Positions 1 to 5,255 of a stretch of DNA of 5,888 nucleotides are shown here, piece after piece. The notes under the pieces are model-generated. The model saw nothing but the letters and a program-made list of their open reading frames with translations. It was not told the origin of the DNA and did no database searches. A program made the position numbers and the translations under genes. The first letter of the stretch is position 1, and each line of letters begins with the position of its first letter. Source of the stretch: Acidimicrobiia bacterium (lineage in GTDB: Bacteria; Actinomycetota; Acidimicrobiia; IMCC26256; BP-133); NCBI GenBank assembly GCA_025934385.1, contig JAICYE010000158.1, forward strand, positions 1 to 5,888. Direction: 5' to 3'.

Positions 1-97
1 AGGCCTTCAGCGACGACGTCCACGCCGAGCGCGCCGCCGTCCGCGTCCGGGCGGCCCGGGGAGCCGGGGAGGCGGTCGGCGTTGTCTGTAGGCGGGG
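1..97 (+). other. Possible 3' end of an unresolved upstream gene
   Basis: The stretch is G+C-rich. The + strand frame starting at base 3 shows G or C at nearly every third position up to about base 80 (AFSDDVHAERAAVRVR...), which looks coding. That frame does not stop until 333-335, deep inside the next gene, so a normal gene end would need a frameshift or an improbable 238-nt overlap. The antisense frame in the same register (ending ...GALGVDVVAEG) has equally plausible composition, so a divergent gene is also possible. No product is recognised. A stop in the next gene's frame at 89-91 separates this stretch from it. Confidence 0.2.
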
Positions 98-1813
98 ATG
101 CCTGAGTCCGGCGGCGATCTCGACGGCTGGCTGGGGCGCTGGCGGGTCGAGGCCGGCGCCCTGCGGTGGGAGCGGCCGTTCGACGCCGTCAGCACCGGGG
201 ACGGGCCGGAACGGCGGTGGTTCCCGGGCGGAGAGCTCAACGCCGCCGTCAACTGCCTCGACCGCCATCTGCCCGACCGGGCGGGGCAGGTGGCCATCCA
301 CTGGGAGGGCGAGCCCGGCGACCGCCGATCGCTGACCTACGGCGAACTCCACGCCGAGGTGTGCGCCGCCGCCGCCGGCCTGGCCGGGCTCGGCGTCGGG
401 ATCGGCGACCGCGTCGGCCTCTACGTCGGCCTCGTGCCGGAGGCCGTCACGACGGCGCTGGCCTGTGCCCGTCTCGGCGCCGTCCACGTCATCGTGCCCC
501 AGGCGCTGCCGGTCGAGGCCCTGGCCGACCGGCTGGCCCTCGTGCGGCCCAAGGTGCTCGTCACGCAGGATGCCGCCTGGCGCCACGGCGTGCTCCTGCC
601 CCTCAAGGCCCGGGCCGACGAGGCGCTGGCCGCTCTCGGGGCGGTGGAGGGCACGGTGGTGCTGCGCCGGGCCGGGCTCGACCTCACCTGGTACGAGGGC
701 GACGTCGCCTGGGCCGACCTCCTCGCCGCCGGACGGGCCCGCCTCGGCACCGACCCCGCCGCGGCCGATCCCCGCGCCGTCCCGTCCGACCACCCCCTGC
801 TGGTCATGGAATTGGCCAATAGGCCGGGCCACCCGACCGGCATCGTGCACGGGACCGGCGGTTACCTGACGGCGGTGTCGGCGCTGCACCGGCAGGCCCT
901 GACGACCGCACCGGACGACGTCGTCTTCTGCGCCATCGAGTTCTCCTGGGCCGGTCAGTCGCAGGGCGTCTACGGGCCGCTGGTGGCGGGCGGCACGACG
1001 CTGCTCTACGAAGGGATGCTCGACACGCCCCGGCGTACCCGGACGTGGGAGCTCATCGATCGCTACGGCGTCCACACCTTCCTGACCACGCCGTCGGTCA
1101 TCCGCAAGCTGCGGACGTGGGACGACGCCGGCCCCGGCGAGCTGGGCCTCGAGTCGCTCCGGCTGGTCGTCACCGGCGGCGAACGGCTCGACGGCGCCAG
1201 CTCCGACTGGCTGGTGAAGGAGGTCACCCGGGGCCGGGCCGTCGTGGCCGACGGCTGGGGCCAGCTGGAGCAGGGCGGCCTCGTGACGGTGACGCCGGCG
1301 CCGCCCGACGTTGTCGGCGCCCCCGACCCCGGTCTCGACGTCGTCGAGCCCGACGGCCGGCCGGCGCCCCCGGCGGTCACCGGCGACATGGTGGTGCGCC
1401 GGCCGTGGCCGGCGACGTTCGTGGCGCTGGAGGGCGGCCGGTCCCCCGACGCGTACTGGGCCCGCCACCCCGGCCTCTACGCCACCGGCGACTGGGCCCG
1501 GCGGGAGGCCGACGGCGCCGTCGTCTGCCTCGGCCGGCAGGATCCGATGATCAGCGTGTCGGGCCAGCTGGTGTCGCTGGCCGAACTGGCCGACGTCCTG
1601 CGCGATCATCCGTTCGTGCGGGCCGCCGACGTCCGCCGGGTCGAGACCGGCGAGGTGCCCGACATCGTCGCCTACGTCGTGCTGGAGGACGGCGTCGTAC
1701 CGGGCCGCGACGTCGATGCCGAACTCGTGGCCCACGTCCACGACACGATCGGCGGGCTGGCCCGGCCCAGCCGGATCGTCCATGTCGAGTCGCTGCCCGG
1801 CCCGGGCCAATGA
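98..1813 (+). CDS. Acetyl-CoA synthetase-like AMP-binding protein with degenerate active site (possible pseudoenzyme)
   Basis: The protein has 571 residues; full-length acetyl-CoA synthetases usually have about 630-660. The N-terminal part follows the Acs pattern closely: FPGGELNAAVNCLDRH, then WEGEPGDRRSLTYGELHAEVC, LACARLGAVHVIV and LLPLKARADEAL. Later hallmarks are YGPLVAGGTTLLYEG, HTFLTTPSVIRKL, DGWGQLEQGG (385-394), YATGD (461-465) and GRQDPMISVSG (479-489). Family members activate a carboxylate with ATP and load it onto CoA. Here the ATP-binding P-loop (normally TSGSTGKPKG) reads ELANRPGHPTG (238-248). The arginine expected shortly after VSG is replaced (GQLV). The chain ends SLPGPGQ, exactly where PKTRSGK with the catalytic lysine should begin, and the bases after the stop do not encode that motif in any frame. 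Adenylation activity is therefore doubtful, and acyl or CoA binding or a regulatory role is possible. The ATG at 98 is the first start after an in-frame stop at 89-91; GGCGGGG lies directly before it. Confidence 0.88.
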   Translation: MPESGGDLDGWLGRWRVEAGALRWERPFDAVSTGDGPERRWFPGGELNAAVNCLDRHLPDRAGQVAIHWEGEPGDRRSLTYGELHAEVCAAAAGLAGLGVGIGDRVGLYVGLVPEAVTTALACARLGAVHVIVPQALPVEALADRLALVRPKVLVTQDAAWRHGVLLPLKARADEALAALGAVEGTVVLRRAGLDLTWYEGDVAWADLLAAGRARLGTDPAAADPRAVPSDHPLLVMELANRPGHPTGIVHGTGGYLTAVSALHRQALTTAPDDVVFCAIEFSWAGQSQGVYGPLVAGGTTLLYEGMLDTPRRTRTWELIDRYGVHTFLTTPSVIRKLRTWDDAGPGELGLESLRLVVTGGERLDGASSDWLVKEVTRGRAVVADGWGQLEQGGLVTVTPAPPDVVGAPDPGLDVVEPDGRPAPPAVTGDMVVRRPWPATFVALEGGRSPDAYWARHPGLYATGDWARREADGAVVCLGRQDPMISVSGQLVSLAELADVLRDHPFVRAADVRRVETGEVPDIVAYVVLEDGVVPGRDVDAELVAHVHDTIGGLARPSRIVHVESLPGPGQ

Positions 1814-1826
1814 GCGCCGGTGCCCC

Positions 1827-1884
1827 ACCACCACCGGTCGTGCTGAGGGCCCTGTACGGGCCCTGACCACAACCGGTCGTGCTG
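1827..1884. repeat. Pair of 19-base direct repeats between convergent genes
   Basis: The sequence accaccaccggtcgtgctg at 1827-1845 recurs at 1866-1884 with a single mismatch (18 of 19), a 39-base period. The last 13 bases, accggtcgtgctg, are identical. The copies flank a hairpin. They lie in the 85-base gap between the synthetase-like gene and the convergent split-barrel gene and encode nothing recognisable. They could be a tandem-duplicated terminator segment, a protein-binding pair, or part of a dispersed repeat family. Confidence 0.7.
1846..1864. terminator. GC-rich hairpin between convergent genes, possible bidirectional terminator
   Basis: A perfect 7-bp stem, agggccc with gggccct, encloses a 5-base loop (tgtac). 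It lies 33 bases after the + strand stop and 35 bases beyond the minus-strand stop. There is no T-tract on either side, so it is not a classical intrinsic terminator. Actinobacterial terminators often lack one, and the position between convergent genes suits a shared terminator. Confidence 0.45.
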
Positions 1885-1898
1885 GGGACGAGCCGCAG

Positions 1899-2399
1899 TC
1901 AGCGGCGTTCCGTGCGGCGGTAGCCGGCCGGCGCCGACCACGACTCGATCACGAGGTGGTCGGCGGGATCGCCGATCCGGATGAAGACGATCTCGCCGAT
2001 GTCGACCCGGAACAGGTGGAACGGCGAGGGCGGTTCCATCCCGTCGTGCTCCTCGGCGGAGGCCGCCCCGAAGGCCCGGATGACGTCGGGGTCGGTCTCC
2101 TCCACCGCCCGCCCGGCGATGCGGGCGTCGCCGTGCTTCAGGTCGACGTCGACCGGCGCCGAGTGGAGCTCGAGGCGGGGATCGCGCCGGAGGTCGAGGG
2201 CCTTGCGGGACTGCGGCATCATGCCGAGCCACAGCTGGCCGTCGCGGAACGACGCCTCGTTGCCCGACAGGCGGGGCGACCCATCGGCCCGGAGGGTGGC
2301 CAGCACCTTGTGACGGTGGGCGTCGAAGGCCGCCCGCACAGCGGCGGCCAGTTCCGGGACGGCCGTCTCGACGTCGCGCCAGGTGGTCACCGCGGTCAT
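1899..2399 (-). CDS. Pyridoxamine 5'-phosphate oxidase-family split-barrel flavin/F420-binding protein
   Basis: The 166-residue product is typical in length for small actinobacterial PPOX-fold proteins. The split-barrel core starts near residue 30 with HKVLATLRADGSPRLSG (30-46), the usual strand-turn-strand with a GxP turn. It continues through the strand QLWLGMM and then SRKALDLRRDPRLELHS (64-80), a segment that in this family contacts the FMN or F420 phosphate. Members bind FMN, F420 or haem and often reduce small molecules, but the substrate cannot be read from sequence. The ATG at 2399 lies 5 nt after the stop of the oxidoreductase gene, and GGCGGG about 9 nt upstream is a weak ribosome site, so translational coupling is likely. 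An open frame runs upstream of this start through the neighbouring gene, but that part is antisense-register shadow, not a fusion. It is the last gene of a three-gene operon. Confidence 0.85.
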   Translation of the reverse strand: MTAVTTWRDVETAVPELAAAVRAAFDAHRHKVLATLRADGSPRLSGNEASFRDGQLWLGMMPQSRKALDLRRDPRLELHSAPVDVDLKHGDARIAGRAVEETDPDVIRAFGAASAEEHDGMEPPSPFHLFRVDIGEIVFIRIGDPADHLVIESWSAPAGYRRTERR

Positions 2400-2404
2400 G
2401 CCGC

Positions 2405-3250
2405 TCAACCCGCCAGCGGCCGCAGCGCCTGGGCCACGGGCTCCAGCACCGCCGGGGTGTGCGGCGGCGGGAGGTAGACGATGCCGATGTCCATCCCGGC
2501 GTCGGCGTAGGCGACGGCGGCGTCGACCAGCGGGCCGATCTCGCCGCTCTCCGGCAGCCGGAGATGGATCGACGTCGTGATCTCGGCCGGGTCGCGGCCG
2601 AGATAGGCGCAGTGGGCGGCCAGCACCTCGCGCGTCTGCTTGAAAACCTCGGGGCGCCCGGCCATCGGCAGGTTCCAGTGCTGGGCCAGGCGGGCCACCG
2701 TCCGCAGGGTGCGCTTCTCGCCGAGGCCGCCGATGCACAGCGGCGGATGCGGACGCTGCACCGGCTTCGGCTCGCACCGGGCGGCGGTCATCCGGTAGTG
2801 GCGGCCGGCGTAGTCGGTGGTCTCGTTGGCCAGCAACGAGAGGATGATCTCGCAGGCCTCGTCGAAGCGGTCGAAGCGCTCGGTGAGCGACCCCAGCTCG
2901 ATGCCGTAGGCGTCGCACTCCTCCTCGTTCCAGCCGGCACCGAGGCCGAGCTCGAGGCGGCCGCCCGAGATGACGTCGAGGGTGGCGGCCATGTTGGCCA
3001 GCACCGCCGGGTGCCGGTAGACGATGCCGGTCACCAGCGTCCCGAGGCGCAGCCGGGTCGTCGCCTGGGCCAGCGCCGTCAGCGTGACCCAGCCCTCCAG
3101 GCACGGCCCGGTCGAGTCGGAGAAGATGGGATAGAAGTGGTCGAACGTCCAGCCGGCCTCGAACAGGTCGATGTCGTCGGCCGCCCGCCACACCGCCAGC
3201 ATGTCGGCCCAGGTGGTGTTCTGGGGGGCGGTCTTGAAGGCGAAGCGCAT
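2405..3250 (-). CDS. LLM-class (luciferase-like) F420-dependent oxidoreductase
   Basis: The 281-residue product matches the usual 280-310 of single-domain luciferase-like TIM-barrel oxidoreductases. Typical segments are GWTFDHFYPIF (33-43), RLRLGTLVTGIVYRHPAVLANMAATLD, then SGGRLELGLGAGWNEEECDAYG. A later segment, RPHPPLCIGGLGEKRTLRTVARLAQHWN, is the family's PPxxIGGxGxxRTL cofactor-side loop. Related actinobacterial proteins use reduced coenzyme F420 for hydride transfer to ketones, alkenes or similar groups; use of F420 rather than FMN is inferred from this resemblance. The ATG at 3250 shares its A with the TGA of the DoxX gene (TGATG). GAGGAG at 3260-3265 sits 9 nt upstream, a good ribosome site that fixes this start over the longer upstream open frame, whose extra N-terminus is a shadow of the DoxX gene. 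Confidence 0.9.
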   Translation of the reverse strand: MRFAFKTAPQNTTWADMLAVWRAADDIDLFEAGWTFDHFYPIFSDSTGPCLEGWVTLTALAQATTRLRLGTLVTGIVYRHPAVLANMAATLDVISGGRLELGLGAGWNEEECDAYGIELGSLTERFDRFDEACEIILSLLANETTDYAGRHYRMTAARCEPKPVQRPHPPLCIGGLGEKRTLRTVARLAQHWNLPMAGRPEVFKQTREVLAAHCAYLGRDPAEITTSIHLRLPESGEIGPLVDAAVAYADAGMDIGIVYLPPPHTPAVLEPVAQALRPLAG

Positions 3251-3693
3251 CAGCCGGCACTCCTCGTCGCCAGCGCCAGGAGCCCGCCGGTCAGGGCGAG
3301 GTTCTTGTAGAACTGGATCTCCTGGGCCTTGCGTTCGGTTCCTTCCATGTCCCAGAAGGGATGCCCGGCCAGCGTCGTCGGCACCATCGAGGCGACGAGC
3401 CCCAGCGCCGCCAGCCGCGGCAGCCTGTTGAGGATCAGCGCCGCCCCGCCGAGCACCATGGCCGCGCCGTTGATCCGCACCGCCAGCTCCGCATCCAGCG
3501 GCACCCCGAGCGCCGCCGCCGCCTCGACGCGGGGCCCGGGGCTCCGGGCGGCGTCGGACCCGAGCTTGACGAACATCACGCCGAGCGCCGCCTGGCCGGC
3601 GCGCCGCCCCGCCCAAGAAACGGGATTCCTTTTCGACCTGAATTGCCTCTGGCGACGAACACGAAAAGGAATCTCGTTTTCGATGGCTCCCAT
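3250..3693 (-). CDS. DoxX-family membrane protein
   Basis: With the ATG at 3693 the product has 147 residues. The DoxX core is clear: LGVMFVKLGSDAARSPGPRVE (37-57), then LGVPLDAELAVRINGAAMVLGGAALILNRLPRLAAL, VPTTLAGHPFW (104-114) and the C-terminal IQFYKNLALTGGLLALA. Four hydrophobic helices are visible near 35-45, 76-88, 94-110 and 130-142. The role of the family is loosely defined (membrane redox or quinone-linked), so the substrate is unknown. Family resemblance seems to begin near residue 30, before the internal GTG at 3579, which supports a start further upstream. The ATG at 3693 has no ribosome site but lies 7 nt after TAACGT, consistent with a leaderless start. Residues 5-25 are odd: basic (RVRRQRQFRSKR), with A/T-ending codons, and overlapping an inverted repeat. 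The alternative start is GTG 3579 (109 residues), which would cut the first helix. It is the first gene of the minus-strand operon. Confidence 0.82.
   Translation of the reverse strand: MGAIENEIPFRVRRQRQFRSKRNPVSWAGRRAGQAALGVMFVKLGSDAARSPGPRVEAAAALGVPLDAELAVRINGAAMVLGGAALILNRLPRLAALGLVASMVPTTLAGHPFWDMEGTERKAQEIQFYKNLALTGGLLALATRSAG
3617..3680. repeat. Long imperfect inverted repeat at the 5' end of the DoxX gene
   Basis: The arm gaaacgggattccttttcg (3617-3635) pairs with cgaaaaggaatctcgtttt (3662-3680). All 19 positions pair on the + strand if two G-T wobbles are allowed, around a 26-base loop. The arms are far more A+T-rich than the surroundings. The element falls either within the first codons of the DoxX gene (if the ATG at 3693 is used) or in its leader (if GTG 3579 is used). 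It may be an operator for the divergent genes, an RNA hairpin, or an inserted palindromic element. Confidence 0.8.
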
Positions 3694-3700
3694 TGGCGGG

Positions 3701-3706
3701 ACGTTA
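3701..3706 (-). promoter_or_regulatory. Possible -10 hexamer for the DoxX operon (TAACGT)
   Basis: Read on the minus strand, TAACGT fits the actinobacterial TAnnnT pattern and ends 7 nt before the ATG at 3693. That spacing would place the transcript start at the start codon (leaderless mRNA). No convincing -35 box was seen. It overlaps the candidate -10 for the opposite direction by two bases. Confidence 0.4.
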
Positions 3707-3710
3707 CTTT
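3705..3710 (+). promoter_or_regulatory. Possible -10 hexamer for the ferredoxin-P450 operon (TACTTT)
   Basis: TACTTT fits TAnnnT and lies about 50 nt before the ferredoxin start, leaving a short leader with a purine-rich site (AGAGGGGG at 3749-3756). No clear -35 box was seen; the spacing would place one near 3682-3688. The hexamer sits back-to-back with the minus-strand candidate, so the two directions could compete. Confidence 0.35.
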
Positions 3711-3760
3711 GGTGCGGGGCCGTGACGGCCAAAGGGGGGTTTCGTGCCAGAGGGGGCTTC

Positions 3761-3961
3761 GTGAGAGTTCGGGTCGATCCCGAGAAGTGCCAGGGCCACA
3801 ACCGGTGTTACTCGCTGGCGCCGGAGCTGTTCGACGTCGACGACCTGGGCTACGCCTCCGCCAAGGGCGACGGCGTCGTCCCACCCGACCTGGAGGGCAA
3901 GGCGAAGCTGGCCGCGGCCAACTGCCCGGAGTACGCCGTCATCATCGAAGACGAGGGCTGA
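3761..3961 (+). CDS. [3Fe-4S] ferredoxin, P450 partner type
   Basis: The 66-residue product is the usual size for the small ferredoxins encoded beside actinobacterial P450s. Cluster ligands are visible as C10-x2-H13-x2-C16 and C55-P56. The position that would carry the fourth cysteine of a [4Fe-4S] site is histidine, the pattern of [3Fe-4S] P450 ferredoxins. The start MRVRVDPEKCQGHNRCY matches the family N-terminus. It likely passes single electrons from a ferredoxin reductase, not encoded in this window, to the P450 that starts 6 nt downstream. The GTG at 3761 is chosen because AGAGGGGG lies 4 nt upstream and family resemblance begins there; an in-frame GTG at 3722 would add 13 residues of unlikely sequence. 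Confidence 0.93.
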   Translation: MRVRVDPEKCQGHNRCYSLAPELFDVDDLGYASAKGDGVVPPDLEGKAKLAAANCPEYAVIIEDEG

Positions 3962-3967
3962 GCGGCC

Positions 3968-5233
3968 GTGGCCGGGGCCGGCAACCACCGACCGGTTGAG
4001 GACTGGGCCACCGACTACGACATCTTCGACCCCGGCTACTGCGCCGATCCCGGCCCGATCTGGGCCGATCTCCGGCAGCGCTGCCCGATCGCCCGCAGCG
4101 AGCGCTGGGGCGGGTCGTACCTCCCGACGCGCTACGACGTCGTCGGCGAAATGGCCCGCCTGGTCCCGGCCCTGTCGAGCCAGGAGTTCATCGTCGTACC
4201 GCCCGTCCCGCTCGTCGATCCCAACACGGGCGAGGTGCTGCGATCCCGGCCCTACGCCCCGCCGATCTCGTCCGACCCCCCGTTTCACACCGCCGCCCGC
4301 CGCTTGCTCCTGCCGGCCTTCTCGCCCCAGGCGGTGGCCGGTCACGAGCCCTACACCCGGGAGCTGGCCCACCGGCTGGCCGATGGGTTCGCCGGCCGGG
4401 GTCGGTGCGACGGGGCGGTGGAGTTCGCCCAGCAGATCCCGCCGAAGGTGATCGCCCACCTGATGGGTCTCGACGAGAACCGGGGTGACGACTTCATCGA
4501 ATGGGTGCGGGGCGTGCTGGAGTACGGCGCCACGAACCCCGAGCTGCGGGTGGCCACCGGGCTCGAGATGTTCGCTTTCTGGGGCGAGGAGATCGCCAAA
4601 CGGCGGGCCGAACCGAGTGGAGCCCGGGGGTTTGGGGGTGTCCCCCAAAATGACTTCATCTCCTGGTTGCTGGAGCAGGAGCTCGACGGCGAACCGGTGA
4701 GCGACGAGCACGCCATGTCGACCTGCAACCTCCTGCTCATCGCCGGCATCGACACGACCTGGAGCTCCATCGGCTCCGCCCTGTGGCACCTGGCCACCCA
4801 CCCCGCCGACCGTAAACGGCTGGTGGCCGAACCGGAGCTGCTGCCGGCCGCCGTCGAGGAGCTGCTGCGGGTCTACTCGCCGGTGACGATGGGCCGCCTG
4901 GCCACCGAGGACGTCACCGTCGCCGGCGTCACCATCCCGGCCGGGAGCCGGGTCCTCATGAACTTCCCGGCCGCCAACCGCGATCCGGCCCAGTTTCCCG
5001 ATCCCGACACCGTGGTGATCGACCGGGCCCAGAACCGCCACGTGGCCTTCGGCATCGGCATCCACCGCTGCGCCGGCTCCAACCTGGCCCGCATGGAGAT
5101 GCAGGTGGCGCTGTCGGTCTTCCTGGAGCGGATCCCGGAGTTCCAGGTGGACGGGAGCGCCGCCGTGACCTGGTGCGGCGGCCAGGTCCGGGGCCCCCGA
5201 ACGCTGCCGCTCCGCTTCGCCGCCGCCCCGTAG
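3968..5233 (+). CDS. Cytochrome P450 monooxygenase
   Basis: The 421-residue product has the usual soluble bacterial P450 length. The main landmarks are intact: SSDPPFHTAARRLLLPAFSP near the C helix, the I-helix oxygen-activation motif A259-G-I-D-T-T264, the K-helix E298-L-L-R301 (ExxR), and the haem loop F361-G-I-G-I-H-R-C368-A-G with Cys368 as the thiolate ligand. The enzyme should insert an oxygen atom into an organic substrate using electrons from the adjacent ferredoxin. The substrate and CYP family cannot be assigned with confidence. The GTG at 3968 lies 6 nt after the ferredoxin stop; AGGG in the ferredoxin tail may act as ribosome site, consistent with coupling. Residues 217-227 (SGARGFGGVPQ) sit between RRAEP and NDFISWLL, where related P450s run straight from the G to the H helix (typically RRANPGDDLISAL). 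This insertion is made by a DNA palindrome. Confidence 0.95.
   Translation: MAGAGNHRPVEDWATDYDIFDPGYCADPGPIWADLRQRCPIARSERWGGSYLPTRYDVVGEMARLVPALSSQEFIVVPPVPLVDPNTGEVLRSRPYAPPISSDPPFHTAARRLLLPAFSPQAVAGHEPYTRELAHRLADGFAGRGRCDGAVEFAQQIPPKVIAHLMGLDENRGDDFIEWVRGVLEYGATNPELRVATGLEMFAFWGEEIAKRRAEPSGARGFGGVPQNDFISWLLEQELDGEPVSDEHAMSTCNLLLIAGIDTTWSSIGSALWHLATHPADRKRLVAEPELLPAAVEELLRVYSPVTMGRLATEDVTVAGVTIPAGSRVLMNFPAANRDPAQFPDPDTVVIDRAQNRHVAFGIGIHRCAGSNLARMEMQVALSVFLERIPEFQVDGSAAVTWCGGQVRGPRTLPLRFAAAP
4616..4649. repeat. In-frame palindromic insertion within the P450 gene
   Basis: The bases at 4631-4638 (tttggggg) and 4642-4649 (cccccaaa) form a perfect 8-bp stem around a 3-base loop (tgt), preceded by agtggagcccggg. 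The extra 33 nt at 4616-4648 encode SGARGFGGVPQ and keep the reading frame. Base use (ttt, caa, runs of G and C) differs from flanking codons. This resembles small palindromic repeat elements that can insert in genes, but whether it recurs in the genome is unknown. Confidence 0.65.
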
Positions 5234-5243
5234 CGGAGTCATT

Positions 5244-5249
5244 TACGCT
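5244..5249 (+). promoter_or_regulatory. Probable -10 hexamer (TACGCT) for a leaderless PRC/MgtE_N transcript
   Basis: TACGCT in the 22-base gap after the P450 stop fits TAnnnT and ends 6 nt before the ATG at 5256. There is no purine-rich ribosome site before this ATG; the bases just upstream are ctgccccc. The combination is the usual look of leaderless actinobacterial genes and suggests transcription independent of the P450 operon. No clear -35 box was seen. Confidence 0.5.
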
Positions 5250-5255
5250 GCCCCC

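Noticed and set aside
1899..3260. Open minus-strand frame of 453 codons that looks like a fusion with the split-barrel protein
   Set aside because: Only the C-terminal 166 codons match a protein family. The upstream part is an arginine/proline-rich out-of-frame reading of the luciferase-like gene, which is clearly coding in its own frame.
3617..3680. Inverted repeat as an intrinsic terminator
   Set aside because: The element lies between divergent gene starts, has a 26-base loop, and is followed by no proper T-tract in a sensible orientation, so termination is a poor explanation.
4631..4649. Hairpin in the P450 gene as a terminator or attenuator
   Set aside because: It is within an intact reading frame that continues to the haem-binding motif, and no T-run follows. 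Insertion of a palindromic element fits better.
3704..5242. 512-codon minus-strand open frame opposite the ferredoxin and P450
   Set aside because: It is antisense to two genes with complete catalytic motifs, and its translation (repeated G, H, R, Q without a domain pattern) is the usual high-GC shadow.
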